Shown here piece after piece: positions 1 through 12,743 of a stretch of 64,000 bases of DNA. The notes beneath the pieces are model-generated. The model did not search any database and was not told the origin of the DNA. It worked only from the letters and a program-made list of their open reading frames with translations. The position numbers were made by a program, and so were the translations under genes. The DNA is taken from contig NC_092562.1 of NCBI RefSeq assembly GCF_037975245.1, positions 18,560,554 to 18,624,553 of the forward strand, given 5' to 3'. Within the stretch, counting starts at the first letter, position 1, and each line of letters starts with the position of its first letter. This stretch comes from Apostichopus japonicus. Its lineage: Eukaryota; Echinodermata; Holothuroidea; Aspidochirotida; Stichopodidae.

Positions 1-761
1 CATGGTCAACAACAAAGTACAACAATCTGAGGCTTCCATGGGACACATAACATAGTCAAAGGTTACCAGTATCGGCCCCCAAGTTTTAGCAAATTAACAT
101 CCTTGAAAACTTCCAAAAGTATTTCTCGCAGGTGTCTGATCTCTCACGTTATTCTCCTGCAGATACGATTGATAAGTGTTTCAATAGATAGTTAAATGTC
201 TAAGTAAGGAAGACTGCTAAAAGCGTGTCAGTTAAAAGTATGTTAAGATGGTCAGTCTTAGTGCACAAACAAGGTTTTGGTTGTTACATATACTACTATA
301 CCAGCTCCCTCATGATAAACCATGTCATTATGAAATCGCCTTCACGCTGATGAAGTGAAATTGTATATGAAGAATGCATGCATCTGTGATATCGGTGACC
401 TCATGTTCGAAGGTCAAGTACAAATGAGACAAAAACAAAAGAGGAAAAATGCAACAATTTTAACAACGACTGAAATTATAACATCTATTCTTTTAACGGA
501 ATTAGCTGTGGGTCCGGTGGACAAAACAAGAAACGGTTATCCCTTTTACTATACCTATGATTTTGAAATAGCCTACATGGTGAAAAAGTGACTTCGTGAG
601 TTAGGGTGTATCTGTAATCTCATTGTAGAAGGAAGGTCAAAAAGGCAACAATAAACCACTATAACAACTTTAACAACGACTGAACGACGACGCCTATTTC
701 GTTTACTGTAACAGTGGTGTGCGCAAGAGTAGGGGGCGGGGAATGTCAGTCGGGGGAAATG
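1..761. other. Unassigned AT-rich sequence
   Basis: No exon, RNA gene or mobile element could be supported here. The open frames on both strands are short, lack recognisable domains and have no convincing splice context. The right border is where homology to the inverted repeat described next begins. Confidence 0.4.
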
Positions 762-2055
762 TTCGATAATTGCGATAGATGATTGCGCTTGTTCCAACAT
801 AGTTGTCTTGTATGAAAATTTCAGCGAGCAGTGAGCTATGTTCAGGTTCCTAGAACAAGTAAAATCCATATTTTGAAAGTGTCGAGATGAATGACATTGA
901 AAGCCCTTTTAACTGGAATACCCTTCCTCAGGTGTGTAAAATGCCATCTGTCGACTCTAAAAACATGTAATCGACACATGATTTAGCCACAGAAACCCCT
1001 TTTAGATCCGGGTTTTATTTAATGAAAAATAATCATTGTCATCATTATATTCAATCCACGTTAAAGTTTCTATAGGTTCTAGAGTTAGGTCACTGAGGTT
1101 AGCGATAGATAATAGTAGGTTAGCAGGAATACATTACAGTAACGTGCAAAGAGGCAGACCCTGGTTTGATGAATTAGGCGATGTGGCCTTGGGGTCGTTT
1201 AAGTAGACCTTCACTTGCAGAAAGGGGAATGTTTGGGGTCTTTAGAAAGGGGAAAATATAAAATTAATGGTTAGACTTCCAATGGAAAGGATAAAAGGAG
1301 CTGGGATGGTGACTTGGACATAATAAACGCGCCACCTACGCTGACAATTTCTTACCGTTTACTTACGAACAACACTTGCACAATCGCTATTAATAATAAT
1401 ATATTCATGACTCTTATATATCTCATTGTGTCATATCGACAAAAGGACATGCGGTTTAAACTAGTTGACGCCCCCATTTGTGTAGCGGATAACAGCTGTA
1501 TTTAGTAACAAGATGTTTTGTATGTCTATAGTACCGGTGACCTTTGGTGGTTCTTTTGCCTGAAAATTGTAAAACTATTTTCCAGGGGCATTTCGTGACG
1601 TTAATGGTATACCAGGGTCGAATACAAGTCTGGCTATTTTGAAATAATTTATTTTATCATAATATGTGTTTCTATAGGTCCCAGGTACCCAGCTAGCGTC
1701 ATCAAACCTTTAATAAAAACTTTAAAATCTTGAAAACTAATTGTAAGACGGATCCGGTCCTTTGTTAAACCTTTAAGTCAGTGACACGTGTAACTATGAT
1801 TTTAAGAGAAAAGTAAGCTTCAAGCCAACTCACAGCGTCGTAGATTTATGTTCTTAACCACTTGGATCAGCGTTAAACATAGCGAGTAATGCTTTTTGGA
1901 TTAAGAAACGTTTTCGTCGTCCAGACATTTTATCAGTGTCATAATCAACACTTGTAAATTCAAATCTGGAATAGTTACTAGTTTACTCAATATTTTACAT
2001 AGAACTTGACAAGTAAAGTTGGTGAATTGCATTAATTAGGGATTTCTTTGTCAAT
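762..2055 (+). repeat. Inverted duplicate of the gene 2 promoter region, exon 1 deleted
   Basis: This stretch is the diverged reverse complement of 38918-40493, the region around the first exon of the second BRICHOS gene. Matching blocks run from a segment starting near 762 (opposite about 40493) through 1290-1560 (opposite 39670-39950) to 1860-2050 (opposite 38920-39110). A segment corresponding to 39154-39430 is missing at 1820/1821. That missing piece contains exon 1 and the TATA box of gene 2. The CRE-like site is also altered, reading AAGTCAGTGACA at about 1790-1800. With the broken exons at 6258-6791 it may be the 5' end of an inverted, dead BRICHOS gene copy. Confidence 0.7.
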
Positions 2056-2058
2056 GAA

Positions 2059-2076
2059 ATATATATATATATATAC

Positions 2077-2122
<46 letters not shown>
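2059..2122. repeat. (TA)n microsatellite
   Basis: Almost pure TA repeat with one CATTT interruption. It lies between two inverted copies of the same repeat family (762-2055 and 2123-2715), so the locus could form a large cruciform. Confidence 0.9.
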
Positions 2123-2126
<4 letters not shown>

Positions 2127-2715
2127 CATAAATATATTATTATTAATACCGGTTGTGCCAAGGGTTGTTCGTAACTAATCGGTTAGAAATAGAAGTGTAG
2201 GTGGCGTTTATTATGTCCTAGTCATCATCCCAGCTCCTTCTATCATTTCCATTGGACGTATAAACATTTATCCTCCCCCCCCCCTTTCCCCTGTATAAAG
2301 TCCCCAAAAATCCCCAGTCCCCTTTCTTCAAGGGAAAGACTGCTTAAACGACCCCAAGGCAACATCACCTAATTCATCAAACCAGGATCTCTCTGTCTCT
2401 TTAATAAATCTTCCTGCCCTTGTCAAATCAATCTGGGATTTTGGAATAGTGCCCCCCCCCCCCAACCTTTTTATTTGAAATCATTTGCACGTTACGTTAA
2501 TGAAAAAAAAACATTGCACAAACAAGTTATCGGGTATTCCTGGTAACCTATAATATTGTACTATTGCTATCCTCAGCGACCTCACTCTGAACCTATAGAA
2601 ACTGTTACGTGGATTGAATACAATGATTGTGATAATGAGTATTTTCTTTTCTTTAAACTCGGATTTAAAAGGGGGTTTTCTGGCTAAATCCCGCGTCGAT
2701 TACACCTTTTTAAAT
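2123..2715 (-). repeat. Second copy of the 39.8-40.3 kb repeat, opposite orientation to 762-2055
   Basis: Reads in the same direction as 39800-40300: the CCAGCTCCTT block, the C-rich stretch, the CCCAAGGCAACATC block and the final AATCCACG region occur in the same order. It is therefore inverted relative to the copy at 762-2055 and forms the right arm of a palindrome centred on the TA microsatellite. Poly-C tracts at about 2273-2284 and 2453-2463 interrupt the match. Confidence 0.6.
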
Positions 2716-3930
2716 TATGGGTTTTTTTCTTATAGGTATCGGAGAGGTATTTCATAAGCATTTCTACAGTTAGGTTAGGTATAAAGTTAAAAGTTGAGGT
2801 TGCTTTCGTTTAAAATTAAAGTAGATGTTGCTGATAGGTTCATCTGAATTAACATTACATTTAATTAATTTGTAGGACTAGGTTCTTTGAGTTATGTTAA
2901 TCATATATTGTTTAATTGATAACGACTCCATCTAATTCTTGGAAATTATGGTAATTCGCCAAACTGTGCGGTCTTCGTAAAATCAACTAAATAGATGCCA
3001 TGCGTAACATTCCATCCCTACTACAGCTAAGAATCAGCATTTGATATGTAACTGTTGCACTGTTGATGTGTTGCGTACTCTTCTTTATAGTTATGTATAG
3101 GTATTTTAACACTCTTGGTATGTTTTCACACTACAGGGTGAAGTTTAATTTACCCGCCAAGCTCTTGTATAATAGAAGATGCATCGACGCTGATAAGAGA
3201 CTGTTGAGGCCAAAACACAGTCAATAATTTCTGATTTTTTTAAATGATTTTTTAGGATTGTGTTTGCAATCAAGTAGAGAAAAGAGGAGGAAGCAAGTAA
3301 CTCCAATGCGCAATATTCACCAAAACTCTTCCCATTACTCTTAGTCATATCGAAGAAACTCAACATTATATATACATAGTCATTAATGTACTTTAGATGG
3401 AACGTAAGATCAGGGAGTTTTATGGAACAACTCCCTGTTTAGACGTGATTGACAATAATATGTTCAAACGATAGTTTCACGATCTTTATATTTTTCCGAA
3501 GTCTCGCTGAAGAAACAAGCAAAAACTCAAATGGTAATCATGTGGGGGCATAGAAAAATAAAACAGAGATACAAATTGGTGATCACGCAAAACTTAACAA
3601 CTACAATTTATCAGGATCAATTCAAGGTCGTTTACAGAGGATTTGTACGTGGGAAGATATTGTTTAACATATCAATGAATTCCAAGGAAATCCATTTTTG
3701 TGTAATGTGAAAGCAAACACTACAGCAGATCACAATAGCCATTTTTTCGGGCTTAAGATAAACGCTCCTCGCCGTCAGTCTGTTTACGAACCAATCAAGT
3801 ATCAATCATGACTTCGTGGTGAACCTAGCTAACGTGTTGACTAGGCTTGCATGTAAATAATATTCTAGAAAATATTTGGTGTTTTATTCGAAGGTAGGGC
3901 TAATTATAAAGTGCATCAACCATGCTTAAA
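2716..3930. other. Unassigned intergenic sequence
   Basis: No gene or element recognised. The only open frame of note (minus strand, 3145-3366) has no domain and no exon context. Confidence 0.4.
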
Positions 3931-3933
3931 CGT

Positions 3934-4135
3934 GATGTGTATGTATGTATGTATTTTAGATCCTCCTGCAAGCAGGAACTCGCGAAGAAGCCTCATTGGC
4001 TTATCAAAGCCGCAAGCTGACCGAAGTCAGTCTCTTGGATTTATGTTTAACGTCCATGATTATGAATTGTCAATTGTCAACAACTCTGAAACTGGACGAC
4101 ATACATTAATCTTGGAGTGACTCGAACCGGGGACC
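3934..4135 (-). mobile_element. tRNA-derived SINE, 5'-truncated copy
   Basis: Minus-strand copy of the SINE seen in full at 49396-49643. It keeps the body (GATCCTCCTGCAAGCAGG block and the AACGTCCATGATTATGAATT block) and the B-box part of the tRNA head, but stops before the A box. An ATGT microsatellite lies at the SINE 3' end (3934-3956). Confidence 0.75.
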
Positions 4136-4869
4136 TGTGCAGTGATAAGTTTCATTTTGATGTCCAATGACATTATTGGTTCTCCAATGAAGTGGTGTGC
4201 GTAGTCGGGGAAAATGATTCAGTCGGAATAAATTTCACATCAGCAGGGGGAGAACTTTCAACCACACACAAACAATCCAGGGTGCTTATTAGCAGAACCT
4301 TTGAGATGCTTCCTATGGACCAATTTATAGTCTTAATATGCCTCAGGACACCCCCATTTAACGTCTCATTGTTTTACTCTGCAGTATATTTCACAGTTCA
4401 TTGCTCTTGTTGCAATTTTGATAGAAATAAATAATATATGATGTTTTAGTAATGTAGGCCTCCTTTCGTTTCTTTCAACCATGGTTTAGGAATTAAGAGA
4501 ATAATGCCTTTTTTATATACAGTTTTACAGTTTTCAACTATATCTTACCCACCCAAAAAGATTTACAAACATAATCAGCCCAAAATTACATTCCAATAAA
4601 CTATTAAGTATCAACAGGACAAGTGTATAACTCTATTGCATCTGTCATATATTTTATTCATTCTTTGACATTCTGTCTTAACATTTCGTTACCTCTTAGA
4701 TTAACTCATTAAATTAAAAAACAAGAACCCTCAACATTAATACAATTATAAAATCAAGTCCAATTTCTTAAATTTTTCTGTAATTTGTTAGAGATCAGAA
4801 GTACCATAAAATGATAAAGAATATTCAACATTTTTACATCAAACTTATAGGCATTGAAGACCTGCGCGT

Positions 4870-5042
4870 CTGATGCTGATAATCTGACCTAGTTTAGAAT
4901 GAGGTGTAAGAGAAGTGTTAGCCTACACCACCATCGATCCCAGAAAATACACACACAGCTTGCTACCGATGGTAATTAGACTATAGTGTAGAGTCAAAAC
5001 ATGCAGCTACGGTCATTACCCACAACACAGTGTACATAGCAA
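4870..5042. repeat. Dispersed repeat shared with 57660-57832
   Basis: About 170 bp that matches 57660-57832 in the same orientation, including the blocks CACCACCATCGAT and ACACACACAGCTTGCTACCG. Divergence with several small indels indicates an old dispersed family. Type unknown. Confidence 0.65.
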
Positions 5043-5282
5043 AGTTTCAGCTGTTTACAAAGGAAGTGTAAACATTACCAATGTCGTCCTTAGTTTGTCA
5101 TTATATTTTGTCATAAAAACCATCTTCGATTGCAAAAGAAGGTATTGTGTTTTGGACCTTCCTTCAATGATCTCAGCAGTACTAGATTCTCACACTCTAT
5201 GAGAATGCCCTGCAGTCGCACAGGCTAGTTCATTAGACTAACATTATTGTTTTTTAATATACTTCTGGCAGTATTAGGGGTA

Positions 5283-5530
5283 TGTATGTATTTGTATTGT
5301 TAGATCCTCCTGCAAGCAGGAACTCGCGTAGAAGCCTCGTTGGCTTATCAAAGCCGAAAGCTGACCGAAGTCAGTCTCTTACATTCATATTTAACGTCCA
5401 CGATTATGAATTGTCAACTGTCAACAACTCTGTAACAGGACGACATATATTAATCTTGGGGTGACTCCAACTCGGGACCTTATGATTGAAAGACCGGCGA
5501 TAACCACTGAGCTCACACTCCTCGGGCTAA
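5283..5530 (-). mobile_element. tRNA-derived SINE, near full length
   Basis: Minus-strand copy of the same family as 3934-4135 and 49396-49643. Read on the minus strand it begins with a tRNA-like head containing an A box (AGCTCAGTGGTTA) and a degenerate B box, followed by the shared body and an ATAC-rich tail. The 60-aa open frame inside it comes from the SINE body and is not a gene. Confidence 0.8.
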
Positions 5531-6257
5531 AACTACCGTGGTAATGATTAAAACAAATTATAGTCAGTTTTCCTATTTAGCTGTTTCTCCATATCAGGGA
5601 TGTCACACATACTTCATATTTCTCAACAATTTGCAGTCAATAAGGATGCATGCCAAGTCAAGATTTATCATCACATGGAATAAGACCCTACAAAATAATA
5701 AGACTCTAAATAGTTTACAGTGACATAGCAAATTAGAAATACGTAGACTGCTTTGGTTCTTGGTACAGACTCGTACAGATATAGAAAAACAAATTTTAAG
5801 TTAAAAATGCTTACCCGGACTTGCGGGAGTGGAATAGATTGTGATCTGTTTTCCTGCATTATTAACACCTAAAGCAAACATAAATTTTTCAATGCTTTCA
5901 ATTGAAGCCTTTACCAATATATAATATGGTTCCTAGGTACAATATTTCGCTTCAATGACTATGAGTTAACAGCCGAATTGACTGAAGGAACAATACCAGA
6001 GTAAAATCCGCTTCTTTGTTAAGTTTTGGTTTAACTACAATTCTGGTTTTGACTTGTTCCATTAAAAGAGTTCAAACATATATCATAGAGATTTTTGCGA
6101 TTAAGCTAAATCTATGAACTCAATGAATTGTCCCCCCCCCCCCCCACCCTGCCTCTTTCCATTAATTTTGTTAATGATTTGGATTTGCCCAGCATAATAA
6201 AAGTAACATGTCAACTGCATAATAAATGAATTTCACGTCTTTTCACTCTCCATATAG

Positions 6258-6791
6258 TAACAGGAGCTGAGTAAGACAAAACACTATGTTATGGCCGTAA
6301 CAGTGACAATTGTCACTCTGTTGGTGTTATCGTTTGGCGTGTTCTACCTAGTGTTCTCTGCGCAGAATCCAAAGGTTGTGAACAATTGACGACGGGAGAT
6401 GGAGATCAAGTAGTTATAATCAGGGTATATATAAGTTAAGGAACGGTAGCTTCGGCCAATTCGATGAAAAACAATTAAAAAAAGCCGAAAGCAATGTAGG
6501 GCTTTCGTCATTTGCTGTGTTATTTTTTTTATCAATAGTTACCTTTACATTGCTCGATGAATAAATTCTGGTGGTATGGATGTGGGAATGTACAATACAT
6601 GGGTTATTTCGTGCCGAAACATAGTAGATATCATTTCCAATCTGAATACACAAAAAATATGTTATTTTCACATGAAGTGGATTTTGAATGTATGATGGTA
6701 TACCATGAAAGAGAAAATGATGGCTGAGGGAAATATTCTGACCAAAGAGAATGTTTATGACGGATACACCGCCACCATAGACTATGACAAG
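6258..6791 (+). pseudogene. Broken BRICHOS gene copy, exons 2 and 3
   Basis: Two blocks match exons 2 and 3 of the BRICHOS gene at 20791-25001, in the opposite orientation. Exon 2 equivalent (6258-6424) keeps most of the membrane-span coding sequence ([19 protein letters not shown]), but its first codon is TAA instead of TAT, and one base lost after GTTGTGAACAA creates a TGA. Exon 3 equivalent (6674-6791) keeps the MAEGNILT and DGYTATIDYDK regions and the donor GT, but has lost two bases and its acceptor AG. The 249-bp intron between them shows it is an unprocessed duplicate, not a retrocopy. No counterparts of exons 4 and 5 were found downstream. Exon 1 may have been lost with the deletion at 1820. 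Confidence 0.85.
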
Positions 6792-9700
6792 GTAAATAAA
6801 CGTTGAAGATGCTTCATGTTTTGTTCGGTCGGTATCTTTACCGAACATAGCGATATAACTCAAAATAAGATTCAATTGATACAACTAGGATACTCGATCA
6901 GAAGTTGAATTCATATTATATTGAATGGAAATCGATCCTCAACATGTCGTCGATTAGAGACTTTGTTATCAGTCAGTTTAGCGGAATCCTGGTAAGGTGG
7001 AGCAAGGAGAATAGGAATCTCCACTCACCCCCCCCCCCCCCCCGCCTGTTTTGTTAAATCTCACAAGTTTCCCTTTTTCGAAAATTACATGTGTTTCGCG
7101 GATTTTATGTATCTCAATAGCGGAAAACATGCTGTTAATCAGAAATAACCTTTCACTTCATCACACCTTTGCCATCCGTCTGACATTAATTCTGAAGGCG
7201 CACAATTTCCTATCACGGGACACCTTCCTACCAAAGTTGACGTTCGATATATTTGGTAAAGTTGTAAACAAGATTGTTTACATATATTAGCACATATATT
7301 AAGTGATGCATTTTGGCATTTGACGTCAGTGAGCATGGCATCTACATATTTACACACGCAAGGTCCCACCACGTGATACCTTCCAAAACACCGACTGAGT
7401 CGTTTAAGACGGGTTTTGACACAAAATTGCACAGAAGTTATATGTTTGATCTTTGACCCGTGACCTTTGACCTCATATATCATGGTAGCCATATGTTGCT
7501 GTAGTTCTTTGTATTCCTATTTAACTCGTGAAGGTTGCAGGTCAATTTTAGTAAAGTACAAACATCCCTTTCACTTAATTTGACCTTTGACCTTTCGTTT
7601 TGCAAGTCTGCCAGACACAAGTTCCTTAGCATAGGTTGTCTATCTACCACCGTGTGAAGAGAATATACAACAACATTGGAGATCTAACAGAAGCACGCGC
7701 AAAACTCAACTACACAAACGCACAAACGGGCAGCTTTTCACCTCTCCTGCAGACTTTTCAGCAAGGCAATCGTTGCTATTGTAACTGAGATAACCATAAA
7801 AAAGCTTCAACAACCAAAACATAACAATGCATCATTTTCCATATAGAGGTGGTGAGATAACAAATAGGGTAGATGAGAATTATTTGTTCATCAGCCTAGA
7901 GTATACATAATCCCTGGTCCACATGATCACATCTGCAATGAAACTGTTGGAGACGTACGGCCATATGTTCACATTGTTTTAATGTATGTAATATTATGTA
8001 ATTTTATCAACATTCATGCACCATTCGTTTTTTTTTTATCCTGTACACCCTGCATGCTCCGAAAAGTGTGGGTTGGACAGCCAACAGTGGTTTAAATAGA
8101 GGGCGGGCTGGTAGATATTCGAGATCATGAGTTTATACTGAAAACAGGTACCCGCGGTTTTGAACAAGACTAGACCGAACACGGTTGACATTCATAATGG
8201 CAAAAAAATTACCCCCGCGCTCAGTTGTTATAAATACGTACAAGAGCACACGTACCATGCTATTCAGCAGCAGGTGATATGCGTTGCCTTTGTGCTGGAA
8301 GAGGGAGACATACACTTATTACCAATATTTATATGCTCTTTTAATGATATTTGGCTGGCAAGATATCATTAGTAAGTGGAAGTAAACCTGAAGCAGTATG
8401 GTGATGCTATTCGATAAATGCAAAAATGAATTCTCAAATTGTAAACCAGGAAGTTTAACGTGAACTCCAGTTTTGTATTCATACATATATGTTTGATCAG
8501 TGATTAATGCCTAACGCCGCCATCAGTGTTATTGTCTGTCACAATCACTTGTTGATATCACGTTATCATAGTAGTTAAAGTGTTCAAAGGAGATACAAAC
8601 CCAACTGCAGTTATTGGAATATTTCATTGACACTTCCACGCACAGCTAGATAAAAATCTTATTCTATTTGGGAGATTTAAAAGAATGAAATTATTCCTGC
8701 ACAATCCAGGTTGAAGACTTGATCAAGTCTTAATACAACATTATCGGTCCACACGTGCTTCAAATTTTTTCCTTTTTTAATAGTTATTTACACTGTTTGC
8801 TATATTTAATGGGGAGGACTTTGCAAATGCTGAATCTAAGATATTGCAACTTTTTACGTGACATAATCATGTCATTGGTGCCAGTCTCATCACTGTTACC
8901 ACTCTACCTTAAAAGGGCAAAACAATGAATCCAGCCGAGCAATTAATGTCAGACGCCCTCCACTTTATCCAACTTCTGATTCCTACATACAACATCTGAC
9001 AACAAAAACAAAGAGAAAGTCAAATGTGTCAGAATACGGTGAAGTTTAACATCACAGATTCAGAAAATGATAGCTCGCAGACAAGACGTTTTAAACTACG
9101 ATATCTCCTCAAGGTAATAATATGATTTCTAACTTCTTGGGGATTTTTTGTTCACAGAGATCTCTGTCAATTCGGACAAATTTAATTATTCCAATTAAGT
9201 AATAAGTCTGCTCACCTTGTTTTAGCTTGTTTTCCCAATTTTTTTATATTGTGGAAGGGGAATTTGTGAGAGGGGGGAGGTTGCAGGTGTTTGTCCCTGC
9301 TCTACCGCTCCAACCCACCCCCCCCCCCCACTGATTACGTCTCTGGCGGATGGTGGATGATAATTGCGTTGTTTGAATTGCGTTATACACCCCCAAAAGA
9401 TGGAGTAATTCTTATTTTTGACAACAACAGAGAAAACAACTTCATGCTTAATTAATACGAGGTAACAATAAATGTCCAAAGTAGGTGCATATTTACTGGT
9501 ACTACAGTTAGTAATCTGAGAAAACACGCGCGAATTTGTTTCTTTACTAATAGAAAGAAGATCAAGAGGGAAATTATAATCCCTGTCACAGACCATATAC
9601 GAAAGAAACTAAACAAAGAAACTGCAAATCGGGCGGAATTCTAAAAATAACCCTCCAAAGCATTCGAAAAAGCTATGATAGGTCACTGCTGTTTTTTGGT

Positions 9701-10471
9701 TTTTTTGTTGTTGTTTTTTGCAGTAGAGCGAGAACACGGATAGTCCTGGTCAAGACGTTTGTAATGTTCGTTTCTCTTGCGTATTTTGATCTCTCACGAA
9801 GCTTCCACGATACCGTTACATGTTAGCAAGATCGGAGGCGCTCCTCCGCTCCATCGTATCAGCTTATTTCCATACAGAGCTAAAGTCTCTATGCATTGTA
9901 TGGTGTTTCTACACAGCTCTGGGTTTACGTATGTTGCGAGGGCGCTTGTCCACTAAATTAAACTTGCCCGAGGATCTGTCCGTAACACACCAGTATCGAA
10001 AAGACTCCGAGGAAAATTGGGAGCGCACTTAAAGCATACACCACATAGCCAACGTAAAGGTGCTTTCGGCCTATACTGAAGTAGTTGCTTATAGTATACT
10101 AGGGTATTAACAAGACTAGAACACGCAGTATACACAAGGACTTAACGATTATCAATTTTTTGTGTACCAACTTCACGTGTTTGTGTTTAAGAAGTAAAGT
10201 GGTCATCCATTGTGCTATACAAAATCTTTGATTAGGCCATACAGACCAGTCCGCTGGCGCCAACAGATTTTTCACTATACCGAGGAAGTACCGGTGCGTC
10301 ACGAGAAGAGATGTGTGACACCTTATATTGTTTCATTGTTTGGGCCCGTAGAATTCTCCATGGAACAGAGCCTAATGCTGCTCGACGGGAATATAGCTAT
10401 CACGTTAGGCTACATGCACGGTTATTGCTAGGTAACGGGTGTCGTCTGCTGCCTTAAGCACGCAAACACAT
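6792..10471. other. Gene-poor stretch with dispersed repeats
   Basis: No supported gene. Contains a poly-C tract at 7027-7044, two TGACCTTTGACCT blocks at about 7459 and 7579 that fit the short AGGTCAAAGGTCA-type dispersed repeats of this genome, and a G/C-rich segment at 9250-9330. The longest frame (minus, 9222-9596) crosses that repeat and shows no domain. Confidence 0.4.
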
Positions 10472-10475
10472 TTAA

Positions 10476-10942
10476 GGTAGCATACGCCCATTAAAAGCCC
10501 CATTGACTTACACACTAAATCACAAAAGTAATGTGGTCTCTAAGTCTAGATAGAAGTTTTCACTAGCTTAACGCTACCCATCACCGGATAGCTGACGAGT
10601 TGGCCTTTCATGGCACCATCAATTTTCCGTACCATGACCGTGAAAATTTTTTGCTATCCGAGCCGGAAGTTTTCGTCACTTGTAAACAAACCTCTTCACT
10701 CAGTGGTAAACAAATTTCCTACGCTGCTCCTGGGAAGCCTAAAGGGGTCTAAAATTGCCTCAATTGACCCAATGTTTTCACCACATGTACTTCCATTCAT
10801 GCTCTTCAACATGAAAGCCACAAAAAACTAGATTATGATTGATAACAGGTCACAAAAGATGTTCTCCTGCTGCTTTTTGGCACTTTTCCTGAAGGAGAAC
10901 AATCGAGCGGATTGATATAGACTCTAATAGGAGTATGCCACC
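10476..10942. mobile_element. TTAA-flanked MITE, copy 1
   Basis: 467 bp with imperfect terminal inverted repeats: GGTAGCATACGCCCATT at the left end and AATAGGAGTATGCCACC at the right. TTAA flanks both sides (10472-10475 and 10943-10946), the target duplication expected of piggyBac-type elements. There is no transposase frame, so it is non-autonomous. The superfamily call rests on TTAA and size. Confidence 0.8.
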
Positions 10943-10946
10943 TTAA

Positions 10947-12739
10947 GTGAGAGTTGAATTTTTTTTTTTTTTCCAAAATGATACTTTTCATAGTCGTCAC
11001 AATATAAACCACAACAGAATTATATGCAATTATCATTTTAGGTCCATAAAGATGTATTTTCAGAGATTTCAGTATGCACGGTGCAGTGTGTAAATACACA
11101 TATGAGCAATACTGTGTAAGCAGTAACCAGGTCTATGTCTGCAACAACACTTCCAGTCACCAATTTTGATAAGCTTGACCAATTTGGGTGCATCTATGAT
11201 TCTTGCAGGTATTATTGGTATCCCTGATCACAATCCACTTGGTCTGGCTTGCCCTACCTGCAGAAACATCATCCATAGAAGGGTTAGCGGTGAGGGCTTT
11301 TTCGTCTCTGGCTCTGAAAAGTGATGAAAACTACTTTTGTTTAGCTCAGCAGATTCCTCACAAACTGACCCACAGGACATACCCCAATGTATTCCTGAAC
11401 TGTTTGGAACATGTTAAACTGATATTGTATGTCACTCCAGTGCAACTGTTAAGTTACTAAGAATAAAAGAAGAGAATTGAAGGTGTTCTTTGCCAAAACT
11501 GGATCATCGGGATTTGTAAACAACAGCCTCACTGTAACAGTATTACAGCAGTCAAAAGGAAAGCTTACTGGAATGCTATCTAGATACACTGTTCACCTCA
11601 ATAGCATATCCAGTCCATTTAAAGGTTTGTGCATAGGTTGTTACAATGTATTAAAGACAGTTATAAGAGAAGAGAGGTGGATAGGGGGGCATATTTCATG
11701 ATAAAACATTCAAATTTGTTGCTCGGCAGAGAACAACGACGTCAAATTACCTTATTCTCCATTGGTGGCAAGCACTGGTTCCTATAGTTACTACAGTAGA
11801 TCTCCCATGGAAGCATCAGGATATCTCTTTCTGCTGTCAGAGTTGTTTGGGATTTGTTGTTACCTCATCTAACCAGTTGAGTCCATTGATACCACACCCA
11901 TTCAAAGTATATCGCTGTGCATGCTGAGGACTTAGCACATCAACTTTCTCTGAAATTGACAAAACAACAGAAAACTAATGAGGAGTGAATAGGCTCAAAA
12001 ACCCCATGATGCACATTGGCAGAAGCAGAATATGCATACCTTTGTGGATTATTTGCTAAATAAGACTCAAAACATTCTCTGTGCAAGGTATTAGCCCTCA
12101 GCAGCCACTCCACTTAGGATACAGACCTCATACAACATTGTGCTACAGCTGGTGTAGACTTGGTCTAGGATACTAACGTAGCGCCATTATGAACCTGAGG
12201 CCTAGGCCTAAGCTAACAACATTAGGGGTATTTCATGCATTGAAACTGAGTTTTTGTCCTTAGTTAAACACCAGGTGCTTCCAGCTTTAGCAAAAATAAC
12301 CTAAAGTATGATTACCATGTAATTTAGGTGCCCACAGATGTCAAATTTCACTGAACTTAGTCGTTCACGTCACACACACTGCAGGCTTTTTGGTCTGATT
12401 CTGAAGGATTTTGAATTTCGTGCATTTGGCACCTACTTAGCAGATTCAAGGTAGGAATCATACTACGGAAGCTTTGGTAGGTCAAGGCTTAATGACCCAA
12501 TAGTTTATTGGGGAGGAAAACTGGTTAGAAATGCTCAGAAGGCTGTTCTAGTCTAATGTATGGACACGCACATGCTCTTTGTGGTACTTTAAGGCTGTAA
12601 TACTAATTTATGCGTAAAAATCACCCAAGCGTGAAATTTTCTGACGTTTGCTTGAAAACCATTTTTACACACCATAGCAACTACTTTGATCCAAAATTGG
12701 GACTTCTAGCACTTAAAATGAAAAATTTGGCATTTTTGC
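10947..12739. other. Array spacer, copy 1
   Basis: About 1.8 kb between successive MITEs, repeated at 13215-15007 and 15483-17275. It encodes no recognisable full protein. On the minus strand a 90-bp stretch near 11861-11950 is open, preceded by a pyrimidine-rich AG and followed by GTAACA. Nearby 11750-11850 is also open on the minus strand in another frame. The plus-strand frames at 11203-11460 and 11477-11701 have no domain. It could be a relic of host gene or transposon sequence. Confidence 0.5.
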
Positions 12740-12743
12740 TTAA

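Noticed and set aside
6420-6884. 154-aa minus-strand gene
   Set aside because: It is the antisense of the broken BRICHOS exon 3 and its surroundings; no independent support.
7430-7600. Nuclear receptor DR1 response elements
   Set aside because: The TGACCTTTGACCT motifs match the form, but the same words occur in dispersed repeats at 47.7 and 52.6 kb, and no gene lies nearby.
9222-9596. 124-aa minus-strand gene
   Set aside because: No domain, low-complexity Gly-rich part over a poly-C tract, and no exon context; looks like repeat sequence.
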